A stretch of DNA of 64,000 bases. It comes from Agapanthus africanus. Taxonomy: Eukaryota > Streptophyta > Magnoliopsida > Asparagales > Amaryllidaceae. Below, piece after piece: positions 31,801 to 42,929 of the stretch; position 1 is the stretch's first letter; every line of letters starts with the position of its first letter. Both the position numbers and the translations under genes were made by a program. Where the stretch lies: NCBI GenBank assembly GCA_030015575.1, contig JASDDO010000024.1:41440114-41504113 (forward strand). The letters are read 5' to 3'. The notes below the pieces were generated by a model. The model was not told the origin of the DNA. It did not search any database and saw only the letters and a program-made list of their open reading frames with translations.

Positions 31801-33007
31801 GGGATTTGATCCTTAGCGCGGGAGGGGCCGTGAGTGGCCTACTAAGGACAGGGCCGAGCAGGGAAGCTGCTCGGTGCCTCTTGGCGAAGGCTTTGATCCT
31901 TAGCGCGGAAGGGGCCGTGAGTGGCCTACTAAGGATGAGGCCGACCAGGGTAGCTGCTCGGTGCCTCTTGGCGAGGGCTTTGATCCTTAGCGCGGGAGGG
32001 GCCATGAGTGGCCTACTAAGGATGGGACCGAGCAGGGTAACTGCTCGGTGCTTCTTGGCGAGGGCTTTGATCCTTAGCGCGGGAGGAGCCGTGAGTGGCC
32101 TACTAAGGATGGCCGAGCAGGGTAGCTGCTCGGTGCCTCTTGGCGAGGGCTTTGATCCTTAACGCGGGAGGGGCCATGAGTGGCCTACTAAGGATAAGGC
32201 CGAGCATGGTAACTGCTCGGTGCCTCTTGGCGAGGGCTTTGATCCTTAGCGCGGGAGGGCCATGAGTGGCCTACTAAGGATGGGGCCGAGCAGGATAGCT
32301 ACTCGGTGCCTTTTGGCGAGGGCTTTGATCTTTAGCGCAGGGGGGGCGTGAGTGGCCTACTAAGGATGGCCGAGCAGGATAGCTGCTTGGTGCCTCTTGG
32401 CGAGGGCTTTAATCCTTAAGTACGGGCCGAGCAGGGTTACTACCCGGTGCCTCTTGGCGAGGGCTTTGATCCCTGGTTTGGTAGGGAGCTACCAGCCAGG
32501 GATAACCGAGCAAGGACGGGCCCGGTTGCCTCTTGGCGAGGGATTTGACCCCTGGTTTGTTAGGGTAGAGAGCTACTGGCCAGGGATAACCGAGCAAGGG
32601 CGGGCCCGGTTGCCTCTTTCGAGAGCTTTTCATTCTTAGCGCGGGAGGGGCCGTAAGTGGCCTACTAAGGATGGCCGAACAGGGTTACTGCCCGGTGCCT
32701 GTTGGCGATGGTTTTTTGTCCTTAAGGATGGCCGAGCAGGGTTGCTGCCCGGTGCCTCTAGGTGAGGGTTTTGATCCCTGGCATTGTGGGGTAGGGAGCT
32801 ACCAGCCAGGGATAGTCGAACAGGGTAGCCGCTCGGCTGCCTCTTGGTGAGGGCTTTGATCCCTGGCGTTGTGGAGTAGGGGAGCTACCAGCCAGGGATA
32901 GCTGAGCAGGGTAGCCGCTCAGCTGGCCCTTGGTGAGGGCTTCGATCCTTGGCGCTGAAGGGGCCATGGGAAGCCCGCCAAGGATGAACCAAGCAGTGAA
33001 GCTGCTC
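31801..33007. repeat. 87-bp satellite, diverged unit types
   Basis: About 14 units, period still about 87 bp (GATCC at 31808, 31895 and 31982). The frame GAGGGCTTTGATCC...GCCGAGCAGG...CTCGGTGCCTC is kept while the central palindrome changes: ATCCTTAG/CTAAGGAT, ATCCCTGGC/GCCAGGGAT, ATCCTTGGC/GCCAAGGAT. The array ends abruptly at 33007 in GCTGCTC, where an LTR begins. Confidence 0.9.
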
Positions 33008-34775
33008 TGTAACAACCTAGTTCATTTATACCAATTTCAGTTCCCGTATTTTCTTATCTATGGTATTTTCTTGATTTATCGTGATTTGGGTGCGAATGGT
33101 ATTTCACATTTTACTTTGCATTCGACCCAACCCGCTTGCTTGAACCTGTTTGATTCATATTTATGAATTACCCTGACTTGTTACGTAGACTGTGCATTTC
33201 ATGTATACTGTATACTGGCATTGCATATTTTACCATATAACATTTTAAGTCACGTAAAATAATTTAAAATTGCATTTCATGGCCTGCATGATACCCCTAA
33301 CCCCGTGGTAGCATCCGCGCATCTTGTTCTCGTCCGGTTCAGTGAAACGGACGTGTTTGGATGGCTACGCGCACGTACGTGCATCCAATCTTGGGAGTAT
33401 GCATTTTCGTTAGCTGAGCATTCATTTTGAAATTTGGTCGTCGCATATATTTTTCATATTTTAAATCTGAATTTTTAGGCCCGACCCGGGCGTGTTTTGG
33501 AATATTTTTGTATCCCGCCAAAATTCAAATTTATTTAATTTAATATATTTATTTTTTAATCAACGGTTTAAATTTTTATAACAAATTAAAATCTTTTTAA
33601 ATTTAAAATCTTTTAATCCTAACTACCTAACCCTCTTTCCAGCTCTCTCTCTCTCTCTCGTGGCCCCCACTCTCCCTCTCTCTTTCTTTTCTCTTTCTTT
33701 TTCTCTCTCTCCCTCTCCCCCCTTCCCCCGCTCAGTCTCTCTCTCTCCTCACTAACAAACAAATCTCTTTCTCCTAACTGTTCATCACACACACTCTCTC
33801 TCCTCTCGATCTCGCTTTCTCTCCCCCCTCTCTCTCCTCTCGCATCCCCCTCTCTCCCCTTTCTCTCTGTCTCCCTGTATCTCTCTCTCTCCCAATATTC
33901 ATAATAATATTAACCATACTTTCTCTCTCTCTCTCTCCCCCGATATTCATAATAATATTAACCATACTTTGTCTTTCTCTCTCTCATCATCTTCTTGTTT
34001 AAACTTTCTTTTCTCCGTCGGAGAACCCACGCGCGCGCCATCACCTCACCTCCGATCGTCGCCGCCGCTATCGCCATCAACCTCCACGCCTTCTTCTCCT
34101 CTTCTACTCTTCCTCCTCCCTCCTTCACCGCCGCCTCGTCGTCGCGAGAACCCACGCCTGCACGTCGCGCTCACCGCCGTCGCCGTCTCCACTCTCGACG
34201 GCACCCCCATCACCCTCGTCCGCATTACCTTTTCTCTCAACCTCACCCAAGAACCCCAACGAGCCCATCCCCTCTCGGTGACCTCCTCCATCAAATCCCA
34301 CGCTGCACCCATCATCGCCTGTGCAGCCATTCTTCCCGACTGCGACCTTCTCGACCTCCACCATCACCTCACCCCTCGTCGGCCTCTCCCCTCCACAACC
34401 ATCTCCTCGACCTCGCCTCCACCGCCGACACCCTCGCCTTCATCTCAACCCTCATCAACACCCTCGTCTCCATCTCCTTTCTCCTCTCTCTCCTGCCTCT
34501 TTCAACCCTACACCAGAGCCTCCACTGCACACACCTTCTTCTACCTCTTCCCCGAGATCACCCTCATCTCCCAAAACCCATGACTTCTTCTCCTTCCTCT
34601 AACCTCGACCCCGATCTCCATCTCGCCCGCAGCCACTTCATCACGATCTTGTCTCCATCTCCACCTTCATTCTCTCCATCAGCCTAGACCCACACCGATC
34701 AGCCACCGATCTCTCCGCCGCACCTGTTGGACCCCCATCGCCATCGTTGTCGTCATTTTCCTCACATCTTAATCT
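33008..34775 (+). repeat. 5' part of a long LTR (element C), interrupted
   Basis: It starts TGTAACAACCTAG, breaking the satellite, and is itself broken at 34776 by a second TGTAACAACC start. It has an A/T-rich first half, a CT-rich tract and a GC-rich Pro/Ser/Thr-coding-like part (33990-34720) that resembles the transcribed leader region of LTR A in composition. The rest must lie beyond the window. No credible gene was seen. Confidence 0.55.
33640..33960. repeat. CT-rich microsatellite tract
   Basis: Near-continuous CTCTCT/CCCTCT pyrimidine tract with a duplicated segment containing ATATTCATAATAATATTAACCA (about 33893-33920 and 33941-33966). Confidence 0.85.
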
Positions 34776-35023
34776 TGTAACAACCCTAATTTTCCTATAC
34801 ATTTTTCTACACAAAATTTTAAATTTTTTTTTCAAAATTCATAAAGGGGTATTTTAGCCTGAGCACAAGATATAAGTAATAATTTTGTTTTTAATTACAG
34901 GTTACAAGAATGTAATAACTCCATTTTTAGTGTACAAGAAATTACTTTAAATTTAATGTATACTTGGAGTATTTACTATTGCTGCTATCATTTTAAGTAA
35001 TTAAATAACTCCATAATTACAAG

Positions 35024-35098
35024 AAGGAGCTTGTAGCTCATTGGTAATACCTTGCACTGCTGAACCAAGCCATCAGAGTTCAAATCCCATACCCCACA
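35024..35098 (+). repeat. tRNA-like (SINE-like) segment inside LTR B
   Basis: TAGCTCATTGGTAATACC resembles a polymerase III A box and GAGTTCAAATCCC a B box, at tRNA-like spacing. The acceptor arms do not pair, so it is not a working tRNA. It could be a degenerate tRNA-derived SINE head; no poly(A) tail or duplication was recognised. Confidence 0.4.
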
Positions 35099-35504
35099 TT
35101 ATTTTTAATATTGATTTTTTTTAAAACCTTTAGAATACCAAGAGTTTACACGTGCATATCTCACAAAAACCCCACTACACCCAAATATGTAACACTTGTA
35201 GGAGTTAGATGAACCGTCGGGGGGGATCCAGGCCACCGGACTCGGCCGGGAATCGGCCAACTCGGCCGACTCAGTGCTCCGACCGAGTCACGGCCGAGTC
35301 ACCCCTGATTCGGCCGATTCCGGCAATGGTCACAACATGAAAGTTGTGTCTTTTCATATTCCCTATGCACCTGCAAAATTTCAGCTTCATACCATTTCCA
35401 GAACTCTTTAGAAACCCCAATTACTCCACTTTTAATACATTTTTATTACATTTTATCATATTTTTATTTTTAACTTTTCATCTACCCTAACCCTAGCCTA
35501 ACCC

Positions 35505-35512
35505 TATAAATA
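35505..35512 (+). promoter_or_regulatory. TATA box of chromovirus B LTR
   Basis: TATAAATA preceded by two CCCTAACCCTA-like telo-box words, a common arrangement before plant transcription starts. Motif-based. Confidence 0.55.
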
Positions 35513-36688
35513 CCAACCCTACACACTACCCTCTCACCCCCAAAATCTTAAGCCACTCTCTCAAAAGTTTTCCAAGAAGTGTGTGCTTTGAAAACAAGTT
35601 CGCGGCGAAGCTCCGACGAGATTCCGGCGGGAATTCCAGCGACGTTTTTAGAAACAACCAGCGACGAAGCAACTTCTCGGCAACTTCTTTAGTTCCCCTA
35701 TACTCTTTAGTATAGATCGAAACCCGTAAGTCCCATTCTTACCTTCTTCCTACTTCTCAAAAATACGAAATTACGAAACCCGACGGGAATCGGAACAAAC
35801 CGATTTCCGATTCGGTTTTCTATAAAATCTCACTTGTCACCAATTCCATAATACTTAAACTTATTCATGTTGACTATTAATCACATAACAACTAATTTGG
35901 ACAAAGTTTCTCACATGAAATGATAGTTTTTGCAATATCGTATTCTTTTTCACTTTAATACCATAATGTTTATTTTTCTTCTTCTAATCAATTCAATCAT
36001 TCCTAAACATCTCTATCTTGACCATTAAACTTGTAAAAGTCAATTTGAATAAGTTTTCACACATGAAATGATAACCTTTTCAATTTACCGTATTTTTACA
36101 CTTTAATACCATCATGTTTCAATTTCACATTTAACCCTTAACTTGCTATACATTTAAAGTAGAGCACGAGATAACGACCTACCTCCACACACACGCAAAT
36201 ACAACCCTAAAATGATATCATCAAAACTTAGAATACGATAAAACGAAATTTTCATTAAAATACCATAATCTTCATAAAACCATTCTTAAAGGTTTTAGAT
36301 TTGTTACACTTTTAAGTAAATATTTCTTACTAGGAAAATACGATAAGTTGTAAACATCGATCGTTTATCTAAACCTGACTTTGTGGTGTCTAGGCAAGTG
36401 TGTCTAAGGTAAGTGGTTACTTAATTAGGGCCACTACTTGTAGTGGAGAGACTCCCACTTACCTGGCACTTACCTGGCTGCAATTGGCGGTGAAGAGGCG
36501 ATTTGAGGCTTCTAACGACTTGTCGTTTAGACCTTTTAGAAATAGGCTAGTTGGCTTAGGAAATCCTAGAATCTAAAATACGGAAAATTATACTTTTCAA
36601 ATAAATACCTTTTACTTTATAAAACCGTTTTCTAAAGGATTAGTATTTTACAATCTTTGCAAAGCGCCGCTACAACCCATCCTTAGGG

Positions 36689-36693
36689 AACCC
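36689..36693. repeat. Target-site duplication AACCC, left copy (element 2)
   Basis: AACCC directly precedes the LTR start TGTTCCCC at 36694 and recurs at 56133-56137 directly after the other LTR end GGGGTAAACA. Confidence 0.88.
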
Positions 36694-39390
36694 TGTTCCC
36701 CTCCGAATGGCGGCCGACGAAGAATCTGTTCCCCTCCGAATGACGCGGCGGAGACGCGGTGAACGTCTTGCCTGAGATTCGGGGCAGATGCTATTTGGTT
36801 TTATCCGTCCATCTCTCCGAAGATGCCAAGTTGATTTATGGCACCGTGTATCGGAGGTTTAGACGGATGCGGCCGATGTAGCAGACTTCGTCAGATTCCC
36901 TCTCGCTTGAGGGGTTTTTGATTGTGGGGATGCTCTTCCCTGCAGGCACAAGCCCCTGCAGTTAATAACGCTACCGCTTCGCGGTAACAACTTTCTCCTG
37001 CTCCAGAATTTCACTTCGTGTCGTGTGTGTTTGTTTTGTTTGTGGTTGCCCGTGGATTGTATACGGAGACTGAGTAATGCCGTCGCCCGTAGGACGTGGA
37101 TTAATCCAAATCCGTATTTACTTAGATTTGGGTTTGGTGTTTTTAGTTTAAGGATGCATTAGCCGCGTTGCGGCTAAGATCAACTTAAACGTTCGTTAAG
37201 GATACGTTAGTCCTGTTTGAGACTAAGATCAACTTAACGTGATAATCCATTTAATATAAGGCCGTCAGGACTCGTCACCTCTCTGATGTCGTTGAAGGAT
37301 TACAACGACATGTGTCAGAGGAGCTCGGAGATGTACCCTCGAACCAGTGTTGATTGGGAGTTTTATAATCCATTTGAATATTTAAGGATACGTTAGCCGT
37401 GTTTGGGGCTAAGATCGACTTAAATGGGATCGTTTAGATCCGGTAAAAGAGCATTTGGAGGCTCTATTGTTCCAGTTTATGGACGTGGTGGTCCATGTTC
37501 CAGTTTAAGGACGTTTCGGTCCAATGTTAGTTTAAGGATGTTTCGGTCCATCGCCGGTTTAAGGACGTGGTGGTCCATCATTAGTTTAAGGACGTCTCGG
37601 TCCATCATTAGTTTAAGGATGTCTCGGTCCGATATTAGTTTAAGGACGTCTCGGTCCGATGTTAGTTTAAGGACGTTTCGGTCCAATGTTAGTTTAAGAA
37701 CGTTTCGGTCCACGAGTTTAAGGACCCCGCAGTCCGTATTCATATGTGGTCGTCGGGACCCGTCACCTCTCTGACGTCGTTGAAGGATTACAACGACAAG
37801 TGTCAGAGGAGTTCGGAGATGTACCCTCGAACCGGAGGTAAATTGATTTAAGAGAGCAATCCTGCTCAGTCAATTTAATTTGAGGACTTACGGCCATGAT
37901 TGGGCTAAGTCCAGTTGAAATATACTCAACGCTTTTATTTATTTTTAGTCTATTAGACCGGTGCTAGGGCTTTGCCCACATTTAAATAATGCATTGCATT
38001 ACTTTTTATTTTTATTTGGGCTCTGCCCATAAAGGATGCAGAGCATCAATTTGTTTTGGGCTCTGCCCATTTATAAATGATGCAGAGCATCAATTTTACT
38101 TGGACTCTGCCCTTTTTATTGCTTTGCAGTTTATTTTGGCCTGTTAGGTCTTTTTGACTTGGGCCTGGCCCTTTAGCAAAAGAAATGCATTGCATTTGTC
38201 AGGCGCTTTGCGCCAATCAAAGAGTGCAAGCGCTTGTGGTGATGACACGTGTCATGCAAGCGCAGTGCGCTGTGCTACTGCGCTGCTGACACGTGTCACA
38301 TTCTGAGGAGCGCAAGCGCAACAATGCAGTGCGCTGTGTCAGTGCGCTGCGCTATTGCGCTGCTGACACGTGGCGCTCCCTGGTGGCTTTCGCCAACACA
38401 GGAGCGCAACAGTGCAATTTTTCGAGTGCAGAGCACTATTAATTTGAGAATCTTTTAGATTCAAGAACCAATGGTTCATAAAGGAAGTGCAGAGCACTAT
38501 TTGATTTCTTAATCTAATTTAGATCAAAGAAAGACAAGCTTTTTCTTATCTCAAGAACCAGAGGTTCATAAAAAGTGCAAAGCACTATTTTTATTCTGTT
38601 TTTTTATTAAAGATTATTGATCTTGTTTTTAGATCAATCATCTGTTCATAAGAGAATTTTCTCTTTTTCCAAAGGCTTTTTACCTTTTTTGTTCTTGAGG
38701 ATTTCTCTTCAATTCTTCAGAGTTCTCTCTGTTTAATTTCTCACAAAATGTTGATGCCTTTGAATTGAGGCCTAGGGTCCTTTTTATAGTGCCCGTAAAT
38801 TTGTTAAAGAGATCTTTCTCTGAGTGATTTGGGGAATCTCCCCCACCGTTGGATTCTTTGATCCAAGGGCTTCTGTTTTACAGAAGAAAATCTTCTTGTT
38901 TTAACAAGAACAGAAAGATTTCTTTTAGAATCTTAATTCTGTTTGGCGCAAATGCTCCAGAGCGTGACACGTGTCATACAGCGCACAGCGCAGCGCAACT
39001 GCGCTGACACGTGTCGCGCAGCGCAAGGCGCAGCGCAACTGCGCGAGCGCATCTGCGCTGACACGTGTCGCGCAGTGCAACTGCGCGAGCGCATCTGCGC
39101 TGACACGTGTCGCGCAGCGCAGTGCTTGCACAACTGAAGCGTTGCTTCCTTTGATTTTGCTTTGAACAGAGCTTTGCTCTGATTGGGTGCGCTGCTTTGG
39201 GCGCTGCGCTGATGTGTCTGCGCCTGACACGTGGCGCGTTGCGCGCAGCGCAAAGGATCTGAAGCGTTGCTTCATTTATTTCAATTTTAATTTTCAATAC
39301 AGAGCTTTGCTCTGATTGGGGGAAACAGAAGCGTTGCTTCGTTTCCCGCCTTGGAATTTGAATAGAGCTTTGCTCTGATTGGGGTAAACA
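36694..39390 (-). repeat. 3' LTR of element 2 (2697 bp)
   Basis: Plus strand TGTTCCCCTCCG...GGGGTAAACA. Parts: conserved region; 27-bp minisatellite (about 37480-37720, around 9 copies); palindrome-rich A/T part; minus-strand TATA-like TATAAAAA (38781-38788); 54-bp-type GC-rich repeats (38965-39120). Near the start a segment with TGTTCCCCTCCGAATG is duplicated. Confidence 0.9.
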
Positions 39391-39405
39391 AATGCCCCCC
39401 CCCCC
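39391..39405 (-). other. Polypurine tract of element 2
   Basis: A run of G followed by CATT on the minus strand, directly before the LTR start TGTTTACCCC; same position as in element 1. Confidence 0.85.
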
Positions 39406-39509
39406 CCGTTGCGCTTACGTGGCCTTACAAACGTGAGCGCAACGGTGACAGAATTCCAACCATCGCGGCAACTCTTGGAAGTTGAAAGGGCATCTGATGC
39501 CTATAAATA
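39406..39509 (+). promoter_or_regulatory. Internal antisense promoter of element 2
   Basis: An inverted repeat (about 39406-39420 with 39431-39445) with ACGTG cores is followed by TATAAATA at 39502-39509. It is the counterpart of 2344-2443 in element 1. The arms differ from element 1 but still pair. Confidence 0.6.
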
Positions 39510-39643
39510 GGACCTTTGGTCCTGCACAGAAGATTGTCATCTTTAAAATTCTCATTTTCAGAAACTTCAGAGTTTTGCTCTTGCCTTCAAGAACTCTCAG
39601 AGTTAGATTTTTTTTTATAAATTTTTTGAAAGAAACTATTTAG

Positions 39644-40075
39644 GTAAGAATTAATCTTGAATTAAATCAATTTTAATTAAGAGAGCTTTGCTCTCATAGA
39701 TCTTTGATCTAAAAAGAAACCCTTTGGGGTTTCACCAAATAGAGCCTTGCTCTCAAGAATCTGTTTCAGGGTTTCTCAACCAATGAACAGAACCTTGCAT
39801 CTTTGGCAAAACATAGATCTCTTTGATTTAAAAAAAAAAAGATCAACTCTTAAGAGTTTGAACATGAAAATTAAAAATGGAGTTTTGTATTTGATGGATT
39901 ATATCATCCTTTAATAGTAACGATCTTAGAGTTCTCGGGGGATTTATTTAAATTCCCCTTATTAGGATTTTGGTAGTCACTCCTGTTTGCAGAGCATTGC
40001 TCTCGAGGAGTTTAACTCTCTGTGTATATATTATTATCTTTTTTATCGCTAATCTTCCTGTGGTATTTCCTCCAG
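39644..40075 (+). other. 5'-UTR intron of the element 2 cargo ORF (predicted)
   Basis: Donor AG|GTAAGAAT and acceptor TTTCCTCCAG, six bases before the ATG at 40081. Equivalent to the 2556-3220 intron of element 1. The longer frame opening at 39970 lies in this intron, so 40081 is preferred as start. Confidence 0.6.
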
Positions 40076-40080
40076 GCATA

Positions 40081-40587
40081 ATGGCAGTGCGTCTATATAG
40101 TTTGCACGAGTTCATCACCTACGACGATATCCGCGCACAGGGCCGTCATCAAAACCAGGAGTTTACGGACGCCCAGTGTGCGGAAGTCATGGGTTGCCTC
40201 AACGCAAGCGGTGGTTGGCTGCTTCCTCGTCGTTCAGCTCTCTTGAAGGTCGTGCTGGGAGCAATATGGAGAGCACTTCCGGGGTTTCACGAGGCCCTAC
40301 CGCTCAATGCGCTGGATGATGCCGAAGACAAGATGCATTCAGTGTACCTGACGGGGCTGATCTCGAAGAAACGGCGGGACAGCCTCATCGACGTCCTACA
40401 TCAAATTTTTCAGCAGACGACGATAGTTGCTGCTTACCGAAGGCCGGATGGGCTTGCCGAGGATCTTGACACACAGGAGCGCGAGAGGCTGCGCACAAGA
40501 ATAATCAGAAAGGCCAGAAGAACTCTGGATAGCCTTACTTTTGAATTCCTCAATCCGTGCCCCGGATCCGAGGTTATACCTTTGTAA
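40081..40587 (+). CDS. Antisense cargo ORF of element 2, 168 aa, unknown function
   Basis: It begins MAVRLYSLHEF right after the predicted 5'-UTR intron and ends before a spacer shared with element 1. The product is moderately basic with no membrane segment or zinc motif. A Leu/Ile-rich helical part (LLKVVLGAIWRALPG) is followed by an Arg/Lys-rich one (ERLRTRIIRKARR). It does not resemble the PMD protein of element 1, though it has the same position, strand and promoter type. It may be a complete small gene or a remnant of a larger cargo; the intact frame in an element whose pol is broken is notable. I do not recognise a family. Confidence 0.55.
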   Translation: MAVRLYSLHEFITYDDIRAQGRHQNQEFTDAQCAEVMGCLNASGGWLLPRRSALLKVVLGAIWRALPGFHEALPLNALDDAEDKMHSVYLTGLISKKRRDSLIDVLHQIFQQTTIVAAYRRPDGLAEDLDTQERERLRTRIIRKARRTLDSLTFEFLNPCPGSEVIPL

Positions 40588-41224
40588 ACATTTTAATAAT
40601 GTTATTATTTATTTCTCCGTGATTGTAAGAACCCCTTTTTACGATATGAATAGAAAATTTCCATTTCAGCTTGTCTTATTCCTCGTTCTAAACCGTTTGC
40701 ACATGCATGAATGAGTATGTCTTGAACGCTTGATCAAATGTAAATCGGATGTTCTTTCTGTCACTCTCTTATTATCAGCATGCTGTCTTGATAAACTTAA
40801 TTTCTCCAAGAGATAGCGATGGCTTAGGCCGTAGGTTCAGATCTGCCGCCTAAGACTTTTCAACTCTACGAGCCGTGAGGGTCTCATAGAGACTTTTCTC
40901 CCTACGGATCGAGAGGATCTCATAGGTGTATTTTCTCCTTAGGAATCGTGAGGATTCCTAAGTGTGTTTTCTCTTATAAGTCGTAAGGATCCTATAAGAG
41001 AATTTTTCCCTCTTACGAGTCGAGAGGACCCGTAAGCGGTTGTTTCCCTCCTTGTCGGAACCCGACTTTGGAGAGTGAAACCCGTGAATAGTATGCAAGA
41101 GACCGTTTTAGATCGACTTGCAGGGTCCCATTTTTCAGGAAGCAAGTTTTTTAATCCTTGCTGCCTAAAGCTTCATCTTGCAAGTTGAGACGAATCGGGA
41201 ATTTCCCGCAAAGACACTGATTTC
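40588..41224. repeat. Element 2 spacer with hairpin array, first block
   Basis: Homologous to 8280-8640. Hairpins include CTTAGGAATC (40938-40947)/GATTCCTAAG (40953-40962), CTCTTATAAG/CCTATAAGAG near 40975-41000 and CTTACGAGTC/GACCCGTAAG near 41010-41035, each around a TCGWRAGGAT-like core. No gene seen. Confidence 0.75.
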
Positions 41225-42420
41225 TCTGCGAGCCGACGCAAATCAAGGGGCTCTCGTCAAGGATTGTTTGTTTCCCTGAGTTGAGGCATTTGCTAAGGAT
41301 TATTTGTTTCCCTAGCGCCAAGGATTATTTGTTTCCCTGGTGTTGAAACGAGTCGAGAATTTCCCACGGAGGCACTGGTTGCTCTGCGAGTCGACGCGGA
41401 TCAGGAGGCTCTCGTCAAGGAGTGTTTGTATCCGTGAGTTGAGATGTTTGCTAGGGATTATTTGTTTCCCTAGCGCCAAGGATTATTTGTTTCCTTAGGG
41501 TTGAAACGAGTTAAGAATTTCCCACGGAGGCACTGGTTGCTCTGCAAGTCGACGCGGATCAAGGGGCTCTCGTCAAGGAGTGTTTGTATCCGTGAGTCGA
41601 GGAATTTGCTAGGGATTATTTGTTTCCCTAGCACCAAGGATTATTTGTTTCCTTGGGGTTTGAAACGAGTCGAGAATTTCCCACGGAGGCACTGGTTGCT
41701 CTGCGAGTCGACGCGGATCAGGAGGCTCTCGTCAAGGAGTGTTTGTATCCGTGAGTTAAGGTGTTTGCTAAGGATTATTTGTTTCCCTAGCGCCAAGGAT
41801 TATTTGTTTCCCTGGGGTTTGAAACGAGTCGAGAATTTTCCACGGAGGCACTGGTTGCTCTGCGAGTCGACGCGGATCAGGGGGCTCTCATCAAGGAGTG
41901 TTTGTATCCGTGAGTCGAGGAATTTGCTAGGGATTATTTGTTTCCCTAGCGCCAAGGATTATTTGTTTCCTTGGGGTTTGAAACGAGTCGAGAATTTCCC
42001 ACTGAGGCACTGGTTGCTCTGCGAGTCGACGCGGATCAGGAGGCTCTCGTCAAGGAGTGTTTGTATCCGTGAGTCGAGGAATTTGCTAAGAATTATTTGT
42101 TTCCCTAACGCCAAGGATTATTTGTTTCCTTGGGGTTTGAAACGAGTCGAGAATTTCCCACGGAGGCACTGGTTGCTCTGCGAGTCGACGCGGATCAGGA
42201 GGCTCTCATCAAGGAGTGTTTGTATCCGTGAGTCGAGGAATTTGCTAAGGATTATTTGTTTCCCTAGCGCCAAGGATTATTTGTTTCCTTGGGGTTTGAA
42301 ACGAGTCGAGAATTTCCCACGGAGGCACTGGTTGCTCTGCGAGTCAACGCGGATCAGGAGGCCCTCGTCAAGGAGTGTTTGTATCCGTGAGTTGAGGTGT
42401 TTGCTGAAGACACTGGTTTC
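41225..42420. repeat. 159-bp internal tandem repeat (element 2)
   Basis: Seven to eight units; GAGGCACTGG-type starts at 41369, 41527, 41686, 41845, 42004, 42163 and 42322. Units include GCTAGGG...CCCTAGC and CCAAGG...CCTTGG hairpins around ATTATTTGTTT. Diverged from the element 1 array but with the same period. Confidence 0.93.
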
Positions 42421-42589
42421 TTCGGAGTTGGACTGAACCGTCGAGATTTGGCTTCGTCTTCTGGCGGAGCCTGTTGGGAAAGTATGGTTCCCTCTTTGTT
42501 TACGCCCTTAGATTGTATACAGGGATCGATGTGATCTTAACTGTAGGACCAAAGTTTTATCATCATTTTTTTGTTTTATCTCCGCGATG

Positions 42590-42775
42590 CTCTATCATTT
42601 CAGCTTTTATATCGCGAAGGTTGCGATTGCCCAATCATTTCGGCTATTTATTTTATTTTTACTCGCTGCTTTTTATTGCGAGTTGCCCAATCATTTCGGC
42701 TATTTTGCATGCATACATTTTTACTTGCTGCTTTTTATTGCAAGTTACCCTATCATTTTGGCTATTTCGTATGCA
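42590..42775. repeat. ATCATTTCGGCT repeat block with hairpins (element 2)
   Basis: Counterpart of 10440-10700. ACTCGC (42661-42666) pairs with GCGAGT (42678-42683) and ACTTGC (42723-42728) with GCAAGT (42740-42745), around the same TGCTTTTTATT loop. Confidence 0.75.
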
Positions 42776-42929
42776 TGTGCGGCCTATTGGCTTTTCGCTG
42801 TAAACCGATTTCGGCATCAGCACCGCTACAACTGGGACATTACCAGGAGCGAATCATCATCTGCTTCTATCGACGTTGAACAAGGGTGGCTTAGAGAACA
42901 GGGTTAAGGTCCTGTCGACTAAGGCTTTT

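Larger units (their letters stand above)
34776..36688 (+). repeat. Chromovirus B 5' LTR, first part
   Basis: It starts TGTAACAACCCTAA and continues, after element 2, at 56138-57597, giving an LTR of about 3.4 kb that ends GGGGCGTGACA. It contains a tRNA-like segment (35024-35098), a TATA box (35505) and a GC-rich leader (35590-35700). Joining across element 2 is supported by the AACCC duplication. Confidence 0.75.

Noticed and set aside
33958-34687. Pro/Ser/Thr-rich ORFs up to 230 codons
   Set aside because: Pyrimidine-rich LTR sequence next to a CT microsatellite; several overlapping frames and no recognisable domain.
35024-35098. A genuine tRNA gene
   Set aside because: Acceptor and T arms do not pair; only the promoter boxes are tRNA-like.
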